From NCBI RefSeq assembly GCF_025567085.1, contig NZ_JAOQJN010000009.1, positions 61,027 to 125,026 on the forward strand: 64,000 nucleotides of DNA, in the 5' to 3' direction. Both the position numbers and the translations under genes were made by a program. This document shows positions 26,142 to 34,500 of this stretch, piece by piece. The notes under the pieces were generated by a model. It did no database searches, was not told where the DNA came from, and saw only the letters and a list, made by a program, of their open reading frames with translations. The number at the start of each line of letters is the position of its first letter. The first letter of the stretch is position 1. The stretch comes from Bovifimicola ammoniilytica. GTDB lineage: Bacteria; Bacillota; Clostridia; Lachnospirales; Lachnospiraceae.

Positions 26142-26161
26142 AAAACCGGATTTTGATGTGT

Positions 26162-26372
26162 GGGGGCAGAAAGCGCCCCCAAAACAGCAAAGTGGGGGCA
26201 GAAAGCGCCCCCAAAATGTCAAAGTGGGGGCAAAAAGTGCCCCCGCAATTTGGACACGACAAAATCTGGACTGAAGTAAAAATAAAAGTGGGGGCAGAAA
26301 GCGCCCCCAAAATAACAAGATGGGGGCAGAAAGCGCCCCCAAAGTAGCAAAGTGGGGGCAAAAAGCGCCCCC
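26162..26372. repeat. 32-bp-phased array of six GC-rich hairpins with one empty slot
   Basis: GGGGGC, a 7-base A-rich loop and GCCCCC recur at 26162, 26194, 26226, 26290, 26322 and 26354. All starts differ by exactly 32 or 64 bases. The slot expected at 26258 holds unrelated sequence of the same length. Spacers are near-identical (AAAACAGCAAAGT type). The unit at 26226 has AAAAAGT in place of AGAAAGC, and the unit at 26354 has AAAAAGC. There is no neighbouring cas gene. A protein-binding, oriT- or replication-type array is inferred. Confidence 0.9.
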
Positions 26373-26392
26373 ACTTTCATAAACAGAGGGTT

Positions 26393-26470
26393 TTAGGGAG
26401 ATTTTCTCCCTAACTAGATGGCATTAGGACAGAGATGTCTCTAATGCGTATCTAGCAGTCGCCGGGGACT
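26393..26470. promoter_or_regulatory. Cluster of dyads, candidate oriT or leader control region
   Basis: Three inverted repeats follow the array. TTAGGGAGA/TCTCCCTAA (26393-26413) has a TTT loop. A compound stem at 26414-26455 comprises CTAGAT/ATCTAG, GCATTAG/CTAATGC and GACA/TGTC around loop GAGA. AGTC/GACT lies at 26457-26470. This gap precedes the mobilisation genes, where nic sites are often found. The exact nick site is not identifiable by eye. Confidence 0.5.
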
Positions 26471-26532
26471 AACTGGAGACTGGAGCTTTGGTGAATATTT
26501 ACTAAACACGGATAAGGAGGTGCAAGGAAGCA

Positions 26533-27057
26533 ATGGATGCAGAAGTTACGCTATTTTCAAAACCAGAAGAACTGATTGCCTGGGCAGACACATTTGATAT
26601 CTTACTTAACCCTTCGATAGAAGATGCTGCAATATTGCTTAATTATATGGAAGGTCATGATTATGCTATTGGCATAGATTCTGATGGAAAGATGTACAGA
26701 CAGGATGTAGCTGAGGAGAATGGTGAAATTGAACCATACCCGATAGATGATGTTATAGATACTGTTTGTGAATGGAACTATGAACTGATACTTGATGCTG
26801 ATGCACACAGGAATGATCCAAAGGATTTTAAAGATTACAGTGAGTTTCAGGATAAGTATGACAGTTTGAAAGCAGATGAAAAGAGGCTGGACAGGTTATT
26901 TGAAAAGACCTGTTATGCAAAGGAGATTGATGAAATGGCAGCTGCTTTGGTGGAATCATTCATTAGTCATCTAAGTAGCAGGGATGATTTGGAAAAAGCT
27001 GCGGTGACAGTTGCAGAAGGAATTAAGGATTATAGTACGGGTAAGAGAGGAAGGTGA
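26533..27057 (+). CDS. Acidic protein of unknown function upstream of the mobilisation genes
   Basis: This 174-residue acidic protein (many Asp/Glu) has GGAGG at 26517-26521 upstream. The N-terminal half suggests an alpha/beta fold (FSKPEELIAWADTFDILLN, DYAIGIDSDGKMYRQDV). The C-terminal half is helical. It is the first gene after the hairpin array and immediately precedes the MobC-like gene. I do not recognise a family. A regulatory or relaxosome-accessory role is possible from position only. Confidence 0.65.
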   Translation: MDAEVTLFSKPEELIAWADTFDILLNPSIEDAAILLNYMEGHDYAIGIDSDGKMYRQDVAEENGEIEPYPIDDVIDTVCEWNYELILDADAHRNDPKDFKDYSEFQDKYDSLKADEKRLDRLFEKTCYAKEIDEMAAALVESFISHLSSRDDLEKAAVTVAEGIKDYSTGKRGR

Positions 27058-27061
27058 GTCT

Positions 27062-27394
27062 ATGGCAGATAAAGTTCATTGTATTAGGAAAACACTAAGA
27101 CTAATGCCAGAGGAAGCCAAGATTCTTGCAAAAAAGGCATGTGATAATGGAATGAATGAGGCTGAGTATATCCGTCTTCTTATCAGTCAGAAACCAAATG
27201 ATTATCCGGAAGTAAGGAAGATTATGAAGGAACTCATTAATGAAGTCAACAGAATTGGAATAAATATCAATCAGATAGTATTTAACAATAATGCCGGGCT
27301 GTATTCCAAGGAAGATAAGACACAGCTGATAGCTTATATGCGAAAACTGAATCAGAAGGTAGATGAGGCGGTGGTAAAGATTGGCAATCAGTAA
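27062..27394 (+). CDS. mobC: MobC-like relaxosome accessory protein
   Basis: This 110-residue protein has an N-terminal ribbon-helix-helix-like part (KTLRLMPEEAKILAKKACDNGMNEAEYIRLLISQKP). A MobC-type C-terminal segment follows (KIMKELINEVNRIGININQIVFNNNAGLYSKEDKTQLIAYMRKLNQKV). MobC proteins open DNA at oriT and help load the relaxase. ATG 27062 follows GGAAGG (27049-27054). It overlaps the relaxase start by 14 bases, a classic mobC-mob arrangement. Confidence 0.85.
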   Translation: MADKVHCIRKTLRLMPEEAKILAKKACDNGMNEAEYIRLLISQKPNDYPEVRKIMKELINEVNRIGININQIVFNNNAGLYSKEDKTQLIAYMRKLNQKVDEAVVKIGNQ

Positions 27395-28829
27395 AATCCT
27401 TAATATGAAGGATTGTGGTGGGCATTTTCACGGAAAACATCTGAAGAGATCTCTTGATTATGTGATGAATCCGGAGAAAACACAGGATGGAAGGCTCGTT
27501 GGTGCAATCAACTGTCAGGTCGATTCTGCTTTTGAACAGATGAAAGCTACAAAACGGAAGTTTGGAAAAGTTGATAAAAGGCAGGGATATCATATCATTC
27601 TCTCATTTAAGGAAGATGAAGTGAATCCTGATACGGCATTTGAGATAACCCGGAGATTCGTGGAAGAGTATCTTGGAAAATCATATGAGGCAGTATATGT
27701 GGTGCATGATAATACAGCACATGTTCATTCACACATTGTATTTAACAGTGTGAGTTTTGTGGATGGGAAAAAGTACCGCTATGAAAAAGGAGACTGGGCA
27801 AAGTATATCCAGCCAATCACGAATAAGCTGTGTCAGGAATATGGTCTTTCAATCATTGATGTTGATGATGGCAGTAAGGAAAAAGAGCATGAAAGCTATA
27901 AGGACTGGAGCGAATATCGTGAAGGCAGTTTTGTATGGGCAGATATGATTAAGAGAGACCTGGATTCCTGCATACTGCAGGCAGGAAATTATGAGCAGTT
28001 TCTGGAGCTGTTATCTGACAAAGGATATGAGGTCAAGCAGGGAAAGTATCTGGCGGTAAAGCCACAAGGAATGACGAGATTTCGCAGATGTAAGACATTA
28101 GGTGACACGTATTCTGATGAGGCAATCCGGGAAAGGATAGAAAAAGAGGATATTTCATTTTACCGGGAACAGCAGAAAGAAGTACAACCGGTTCTTTGTA
28201 AGTGTAAGGTGAGAAGATACCGAAGGGCAAAGATGTCGGGGCTTCAAAAGAGATACTATGCAAAGCTATACCGGATAGGAAAGCTGAAAAAGAAGCCATA
28301 CAGTCAGGTATGGAAGTATAAGGATGATATCCGTAAGATGCATAAACTGCAGGAGGAGTATTTGTTCCTTGTAAATCATGACATTCATTCAGCAGAGGAG
28401 CTTGTCAGTGTAATCAGCTCATTGACAGATAAAAGAAAAGAAGTTTCAGCAGAGAAAAGCCGCATTTATAAGGCTAGGGAGAGAAGTCGAGAACTTTTTG
28501 ATATAGCAGATGATATGAAAGAGTTAGAACCTGCTGAGAAGTCTTTCCTCCAGGGAGATGAATTTTTTACGGATGAGCATCTGCAATGGGAAACTTTGAA
28601 ACAGAAACTTTTATCACAGGGATATAGCCTTGAAGAGGTGGAAGCACTGCGTAAACATTATAAAGAGGAGTATTCCAAAGCATGTGCAAAAGAAAGGGCA
28701 GTATTCAAAGAGTTGAATATTGGTAAATCTATATGGAAGAGTCTTATTCCAGACAGCGTATCAGATGGAAAAGATGCACAGTACAACAAAGAGACAATAC
28801 GAGACAGGAAAGAGCAGCCAGAACGTTAG
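27381..28829 (+). CDS. Relaxase / mobilisation nuclease (MOBP-type)
   Basis: This 482-residue relaxase nicks oriT and carries the strand into the recipient. It begins at TTG 27381 with MAISKILNMKDCGGHFHGKHLKRSLDYVMNPEKT, the usual relaxase start, including the probable nucleophile Tyr in the SLDYVMNP segment. The metal motif HDNTAHVHSHIVFNSV (HxHxH type) follows at about residue 115. The C-terminal half is basic and coiled-coil-like. A terminator hairpin overlaps its last codons. Coupling to the upstream mobC-like gene and the downstream VirD4 supports the call. Confidence 0.9.
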   Translation: MAISKILNMKDCGGHFHGKHLKRSLDYVMNPEKTQDGRLVGAINCQVDSAFEQMKATKRKFGKVDKRQGYHIILSFKEDEVNPDTAFEITRRFVEEYLGKSYEAVYVVHDNTAHVHSHIVFNSVSFVDGKKYRYEKGDWAKYIQPITNKLCQEYGLSIIDVDDGSKEKEHESYKDWSEYREGSFVWADMIKRDLDSCILQAGNYEQFLELLSDKGYEVKQGKYLAVKPQGMTRFRRCKTLGDTYSDEAIRERIEKEDISFYREQQKEVQPVLCKCKVRRYRRAKMSGLQKRYYAKLYRIGKLKKKPYSQVWKYKDDIRKMHKLQEEYLFLVNHDIHSAEELVSVISSLTDKRKEVSAEKSRIYKARERSRELFDIADDMKELEPAEKSFLQGDEFFTDEHLQWETLKQKLLSQGYSLEEVEALRKHYKEEYSKACAKERAVFKELNIGKSIWKSLIPDSVSDGKDAQYNKETIRDRKEQPER

Positions 28830-28840
28830 GCTGTTTTTTT
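28815..28840 (+). terminator. Terminator at the relaxase 3' end
   Basis: CAGCC (28815-28819) pairs with GGCTG (28829-28833), followed by seven T. The stem overlaps the relaxase stop codon. Downstream genes may therefore need read-through or their own promoter. Confidence 0.65.
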
Positions 28841-28858
28841 AGTAGTTAGGAGGCATAT

Positions 28859-30043
28859 ATGGAAGAAAACAGAGAACCGCTTAGTGCGATAGCAATCGAG
28901 AAAAAATTGCAGCTTCTCCGAAATAAGCATTTTAGTGAAGATACGATTGCTCTTGTAAAAAGTGATTATGAATATGGACTGAAAGAGGAGGAGATCAGCC
29001 TTTATCTCAATAAGTCATACGACATTGAACAGATGAAGATTTTATCGGAATGTCTGCACAAGGATGTTCCAAAAGATGTGATTGATATTATCAAGAATAC
29101 CAAGTATTCGGTTCATCAGATGCAGGTGTCCCTTGAATTTTATGAAAAGGGTGTACCTGTTCAAACAATTAAGGAGGTTATGGACAAAGGGGAAAAACCT
29201 ATTACCATGCGACGATTATATGAGGAAGTTCTGGAACAGCTGAATAAAGTCAAGAACCAGATTCCAGAAGAGTCTGAGTATGTGAAAGCACTCATTTCTC
29301 AGATGGATGAAGTGGTTGCAAAGATCAATCATCAGAATGAAAGGTATGATGCCCTGAATAAGAAGCTTTCTGAAATAGAGACTTCCAAAGATGATGAGGA
29401 AGTCAGGGGGCGTCTGGTCAAGGAGAACCAGGATAAGGACGCTCTTATAAACAGTCAGCAGAATGAACTGAATAAGGCAAGCAGTACGATTGCAAGACTC
29501 AGGGATGATATTGAGAAAAAGGATAAGGAGATGAAGCGTATGGGAGACAGAATAGAGTCATTGGAAGATAAGATCATAAGTGTTGCCACAGAGAATAAAA
29601 AAGAAGCAGAAAGTAAGGCAGAGCTGCAGGAAAGCCAGTCCGTATCACAGGCAGATAAAAAGATGGTTGATACAGTTGCAGTTCCTCAGAATATGCAGGC
29701 TGTGGCAAACGGGATTCCGGTCTATTATCAGATTCCGATAGTTGATGGTACTGGAAATGTGGTGCAGAGACTTCCGATTGAGAGAAGTGTGAGAAAGAGC
29801 GGCAACAGCGGAGTGGCAGGTCTTTTTGCAAGACTGTCATTTAAGAAAAAGTCAAGGGCAGATATTGTAAAGCTGGTTGCATCGGGAGACCTTGTTCCGG
29901 CGCAGCTTGTGCAGATTAAGAGTGCAATAGAAAAGGGACTTACTGAGTCACAGCTTGTAGAGCTTATCAACAACAACATTTCAGCGGAAAAGATGAAGGA
30001 GATCATTGAGATTGCTGTGCTTGAAAACAGCATGGCAGATTAG
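28859..30043 (+). CDS. Coiled-coil protein of the conjugation module
   Basis: This 394-residue protein has short helical repeats at the N-terminus (about 20-110, such as IEQMKILSECLHKDVPKDVIDIIKN). A long coiled coil follows (about 125-255), then a basic patch (GLFARLSFKKKSRADIVKL) and a C-terminal repeat-like helical region (LVASGDLVPAQLVQIKSAIEKGLTESQLVELINNN). It has no signal peptide or membrane segment. It lies between relaxase and coupling protein genes, so a cytoplasmic scaffold or relaxosome adaptor is plausible. No named family is assigned. Confidence 0.7.
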   Translation: MEENREPLSAIAIEKKLQLLRNKHFSEDTIALVKSDYEYGLKEEEISLYLNKSYDIEQMKILSECLHKDVPKDVIDIIKNTKYSVHQMQVSLEFYEKGVPVQTIKEVMDKGEKPITMRRLYEEVLEQLNKVKNQIPEESEYVKALISQMDEVVAKINHQNERYDALNKKLSEIETSKDDEEVRGRLVKENQDKDALINSQQNELNKASSTIARLRDDIEKKDKEMKRMGDRIESLEDKIISVATENKKEAESKAELQESQSVSQADKKMVDTVAVPQNMQAVANGIPVYYQIPIVDGTGNVVQRLPIERSVRKSGNSGVAGLFARLSFKKKSRADIVKLVASGDLVPAQLVQIKSAIEKGLTESQLVELINNNISAEKMKEIIEIAVLENSMAD

Positions 30044-30052
30044 GAGGAACTT

Positions 30053-30457
30053 ATGAATTTAGCAGTAGTAAATGAAGCAGTAACAGAGATGAATGGTGTG
30101 GAGCATCAGTTTACAGAGGAAGAGAAAAACTTTGTTGTCCAGTTCGCATTCAGAAGCGGCAGCAAGGAAGATACGATTTCTCTTATTGAAGCATTGGCAC
30201 ATTCAGCGGATGAGGCTGAGTCGGACGAGATTATGGTCACATACAGGTCTAAATATGATATGAAGCCTGCATGGGTGGAGCAGGTGGAAAACCTGCTTGT
30301 GGCACTTGAGATGTACCGTATCGAGGAGGAAAAAGCAATCAATCATCTGGCAGATATTTTGACTGCTTATGGTATTGATGTATCAGCCGAGGAAATCCGT
30401 ACAACAGAGACAGAAACACTTAAAACAACAGTCAGAGAGAAAGTGGAGGTGCGATAA
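30053..30457 (+). CDS. Small helical conjugation-module protein, unknown function
   Basis: This 134-residue acidic, all-helical soluble protein (EEEKNFVVQFAFRSGSKEDTISLIEALAHSADEAESDEIM) starts behind AGGAGGAA. Its stop overlaps the next start by one base (TAATG), so the two are translationally coupled. It has no recognised domain. Position suggests a partner of the DUF3801/PcfB-like protein that follows. Confidence 0.65.
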   Translation: MNLAVVNEAVTEMNGVEHQFTEEEKNFVVQFAFRSGSKEDTISLIEALAHSADEAESDEIMVTYRSKYDMKPAWVEQVENLLVALEMYRIEEEKAINHLADILTAYGIDVSAEEIRTTETETLKTTVREKVEVR

Positions 30458-31575
30458 TGGCAGAAGAGATTCAGGAAGCGGTGCAGATCATCCGTGTAGC
30501 TTATGATGGCATTGAGATTGCCATGAAGGTAGGAAGTGGCGGAATAGCTGCCATGCAGAGGGCAATAGATTTCTTAAAAGGGATGCTTGATTATGAAAAG
30601 TCACTTGGCAAGACATCCATGAGAAAGCTGCTCTTAAAGGGCGGTGATTTACAGGTATTGCAGTTTAATACCGAAGATATGAAAAAGGTTGAAAAGATGG
30701 CAAAGAAGTATGGAATCCTGTATTCGGTACTTCCAGACTGTAACAGGAAAGACGGATTGAGTGAGGTTATCTTCCATACTGAGGCAGTTCCACGTGTGAA
30801 TATGATGATACAGAAGCTCAAGTTTGGCAAGATTGCCACATTTGACGATTATCTGAAGAATGGAGATGAAAAATCCCTTGGCAAGCTGATGGATTTTTTG
30901 AAGAAACAGCAGGGAAACGAGAAAAGCCACACGATAGAAGGTGATAAGGTTAATTCCGCCATTGACGGACTGATTGAAAAAGTCGGAATGTTTGCAATGG
31001 AAAAGAAAGCTATCAGTGTGGATCAGGTCAAAGAGAATTTCAGCATCAATGGTGAGCAGGCTGAAAGTGTTATCAGACAGCTTGAGACAATCGGTGTGCT
31101 TGGCAGCAAGAATGAGGATGGCACCCATACAGTCATGATGGACAAGGATGCATTTATCAATCGTGTCAGAGGCTATCAGGACCTTGCTGAGAGAATGAGG
31201 GCAGTTGCAGCATCAAAAAATGCGAACCTGTCAGATGTGACTATCAGCAAGAAGCTGATTATTGAAGAAAACGACCATGCTGTAAAGACAAGAATCCCAG
31301 GCACATGGGGAGAAGAGGCAAGATATGTATGGCTCCGTAAGGAAAACATCATGGAGATTCATGGTGGAAAGACAATGCTTACCTTCCTTGATTCAACCAA
31401 GGATTATAAGCTCTACGATGAGCAGAATCGTGTGGTGACAACCCAGAAAGGAACCGAGCTTTATACTCACTATGATAAGGTGGAATCATCTGTCAGGGAG
31501 CGTTACGAGAAAGTGCAGAAGCAGCAGAAAAAGACCACACAGAAGAAAACTGTTACCACGAAGAAAGCGAGGTAG
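30457..31575 (+). CDS. DUF3801 / PcfB-like protein
   Basis: This 372-residue protein has the DUF3801/PcfB core at residues 1-125 (AVQIIRVAYDGIEIAMKVGSGG, SMRKLLLKGGDLQVLQF, KKYGILYSVLPD, EVIFHTEAVPRVNMMIQKL). A helical region of about 130-230 resembles a winged helix. The Lys/Thr-rich tail (QKQQKKTTQKKTVTTKK) may bind nucleic acid. PcfB in Enterococcus works with the coupling protein and relaxase, matching its place just before virD4. Its start overlaps the upstream stop. Confidence 0.85.
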   Translation: MAEEIQEAVQIIRVAYDGIEIAMKVGSGGIAAMQRAIDFLKGMLDYEKSLGKTSMRKLLLKGGDLQVLQFNTEDMKKVEKMAKKYGILYSVLPDCNRKDGLSEVIFHTEAVPRVNMMIQKLKFGKIATFDDYLKNGDEKSLGKLMDFLKKQQGNEKSHTIEGDKVNSAIDGLIEKVGMFAMEKKAISVDQVKENFSINGEQAESVIRQLETIGVLGSKNEDGTHTVMMDKDAFINRVRGYQDLAERMRAVAASKNANLSDVTISKKLIIEENDHAVKTRIPGTWGEEARYVWLRKENIMEIHGGKTMLTFLDSTKDYKLYDEQNRVVTTQKGTELYTHYDKVESSVRERYEKVQKQQKKTTQKKTVTTKKAR

Positions 31576-31581
31576 CAGCCT

Positions 31582-34500
31582 ATGCAGACAACAAAGAAAA
31601 AGCCGTCACTGATATTCATTCTTGTGGGTGCAGTGTTAGCCGGGTATCTTGGTTATCTGATAAATGGTGCGTGGATAGAGGGAATAGCATTTAATGAATT
31701 TATGGACAGATTCAATGAAGTATGTGCGGTTCCCTTTGCCAACTATTACAATTCCAATACAGTAAAAGCAGTAGCCATTGCATTAGGTATCTATGCGATG
31801 GCTATTGTTATGTATTACACCAGTCAGAGAAACTATATGCCCGGTAAGGAATTTGGTACGGCAAGATTTGAAAATCCGAAGCAGGTCAACAAGATACTTG
31901 CAGATAAGGATGAAAATTTCAACCGGATACTCAGCCAGAATGTGAAGATGTCGCTGGATTTCAGAAGGCTCAAGCTCAATGGAAATATACTTATCTGTGG
32001 TGGTTCTGGAGCAGGAAAGACATTTTATGAAGTAAAGCCGAATCTGATGCAGATGCCGCATAACTGTTCCTTTATCTGTACCGATCCAAAGGGAGGTGCG
32101 AAACGTTCCATAGTGAAAAGCTATGGCACGATTGCAACTAATAATTGAATAAAAAAAATAGTAGTAAATCGGAGAACTAAACACACGATATGTCGAATGA
32201 TGGAGTAACGTCCTGAAAGGCAACCCTAATCCTCCGACTTGCACCTAAGTTAGTAGAAACTAAAGTGTAAGAAGCTCGGTGAAGTCGGCAGAGAGATACC
32301 GAAACAGATTAGATGTCGAAAGCATTTCAGAGGTGAGATGTGTATCCTATATGCCGGGGGTCTATAAACTATCTATGGTGAGAATGAAGAGAGTTAAGCT
32401 CTTCTGACGAAACTTCGAATGTACGGGTCTATATCGGGACTATGTAGAAATGCATAGTGACACAAATAGTGTCGTTACTGTGGGCGAGTAAGACTCCGCC
32501 TTTATGAAAGTCCATACATTGTTACAGGCAGTGTCAAGGTAACAGGCTCATAGAAGGAACCTAAGGATAGATGTAAAGATAGTGTGTTTGGAACGTTGGA
32601 AGCTGACAGCGTGGAGAATCTACTTTCTACGAAACGTATCAAACGGGAAAATCACAATAGTGATATAAGTGAGATTATGTCAGTGAAAGCGGAGGTATAG
32701 TACCGAAGAAACCGTGATAATAAGCGGTGGAGGGAAGACCTCTAGTCATACAGTTAAGCAAATTAAAGTCGAATGGTATGGGTTCGAGTAAGACTAAGAG
32801 ATGTAATCACTCCTAGATAGGAGGTTACAGACCATGCTAAAGAAAACCAAATTGAGATACAACGAATATTATGATATGCAAAGAGTATATGATTCATTGT
32901 ATTCAGCAAGTAAAAACGGTAACAACTTTTATAAGTTACTGGAGATTATTGGTTCAGAAGAAAATATCAGGTTAGCATATAGAAACCTAAAGAGTAATAA
33001 AGGTAGTAATACCAAGGGAACTGATGGAAAGACAATAGACGATATTAAAGAACTAACAGATGAAACTGTGATTAATACAGTGAGAGAGATGTTAGCTGAC
33101 TACAAACCTAAGTCTGTCAGAAGAGTGTACATTCCAAAACCAGGAAGTGACAAGAAAAGACCATTGGGTATTCCGTGTATATGGGACAGATTGGTTCAGC
33201 AGTGCATATTGCAGGTCCTTGAACCAATCTGTGAACCTAAGTTTCACAACCATTCATATGGTTTTAGACCAAACAGAGACACACATCACGCAATTAGTAG
33301 AACAGTTAGTATGATAAATATGTACAAGCATTACTACTGTGTTGATGTTGACATAAAAGGGTTTTTCGACAATGTCGACCACGGAAAACTTTTGAAACAG
33401 ATATGGACACTTGGAATAAGAGACAAGCGTTTAATAAGTATCATAAGTAAGATACTTAAGTCAGAAATAAAGGGAGAAGGAATACCGACAAAAGGTACAC
33501 CACAAGGTGGAATAATAAGTCCACTACTATCCCTAATAGTCTTAAATGAATTAGATTGGTGGATAAGTAATCAATGGGAAACATTCAAACCAAACAGAAT
33601 GTCTAATGTTGCAGCATTTCGAACATATGCGAAGAAATACACCAATCTGAAAGATGGATTTCTAATAAGATATGCAGATGATTTCAAAATAATGTGTGGA
33701 AGTTATAACGAAGCACAGAGATGGTATCACGCAACAGTGGATTTCTTAAAAACAAGATTGAAATTGGACATAAGTGAAGAAAAATCAAAAGTCATAAATC
33801 TTAAGAAAAACTCATCAACATATTTAGGTTTTAAAATAAAAGTCGTTCCAAAGGGGAAGACCAGATATGGTTATATAGCAAAGACTGATATGAGTGACAA
33901 GGCAATTAAGAATGCAAAAAGCAATCTAAAAGCCAAAATAATTAACATTCGAAAAGACAACCCAACAGTGGCAATTAAAAACTATAATTCAGCCATTAGA
34001 GGAATACAAAATTATTATTGCATAGCAACAAATATTTACAACAATTTAACGGATGTGAATTACGCTCTCTTACCAACCATAAGAATACGTCTTAGAGACA
34101 TTAGCAAAACAATTCCATTTAAGGAAACAGACATTAATTTTCAAAAACAAACAATGGGTATTCAGAAAGAAACAAAAATTGTAACCATAGGAGATATGTG
34201 TTTACTCCCATTAACGGGAGTTCACCATAGGAGTCCTATGAATTTCTCTCAGGAAATAAGTAATTATACTTCAAAAGGTCGAGAGAAAATACACAAGAAT
34301 TTAATGCTTATTACACAAAGAGAATTTGAAGCCATAGCTAAAATGAGAGACCCAACAGAAACAATAGAATTTAATGACAATAGTTTATCAGCATATGTCA
34401 TTCAGCAAGGAAATTGTTACATAACGGGTAAGAAGTTAGATGTTAGCCATATGAAGTGCATTAGAAAGAAACCTTTAAAAAAGAGGGGAACTAATAATAA

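Noticed and set aside
26138..26361. Overlapping open frames on both strands through the hairpin array
   Set aside because: The predicted peptides only repeat the translated 32-bp unit (such as VGAESAPK or GALSAPT), have no ribosome-binding site and are explained by the DNA repeat.
26162..26372. A CRISPR array
   Set aside because: The regular spacing is CRISPR-like, but the spacers are near-identical, the repeat is a pure GC hairpin, and no cas genes are near.
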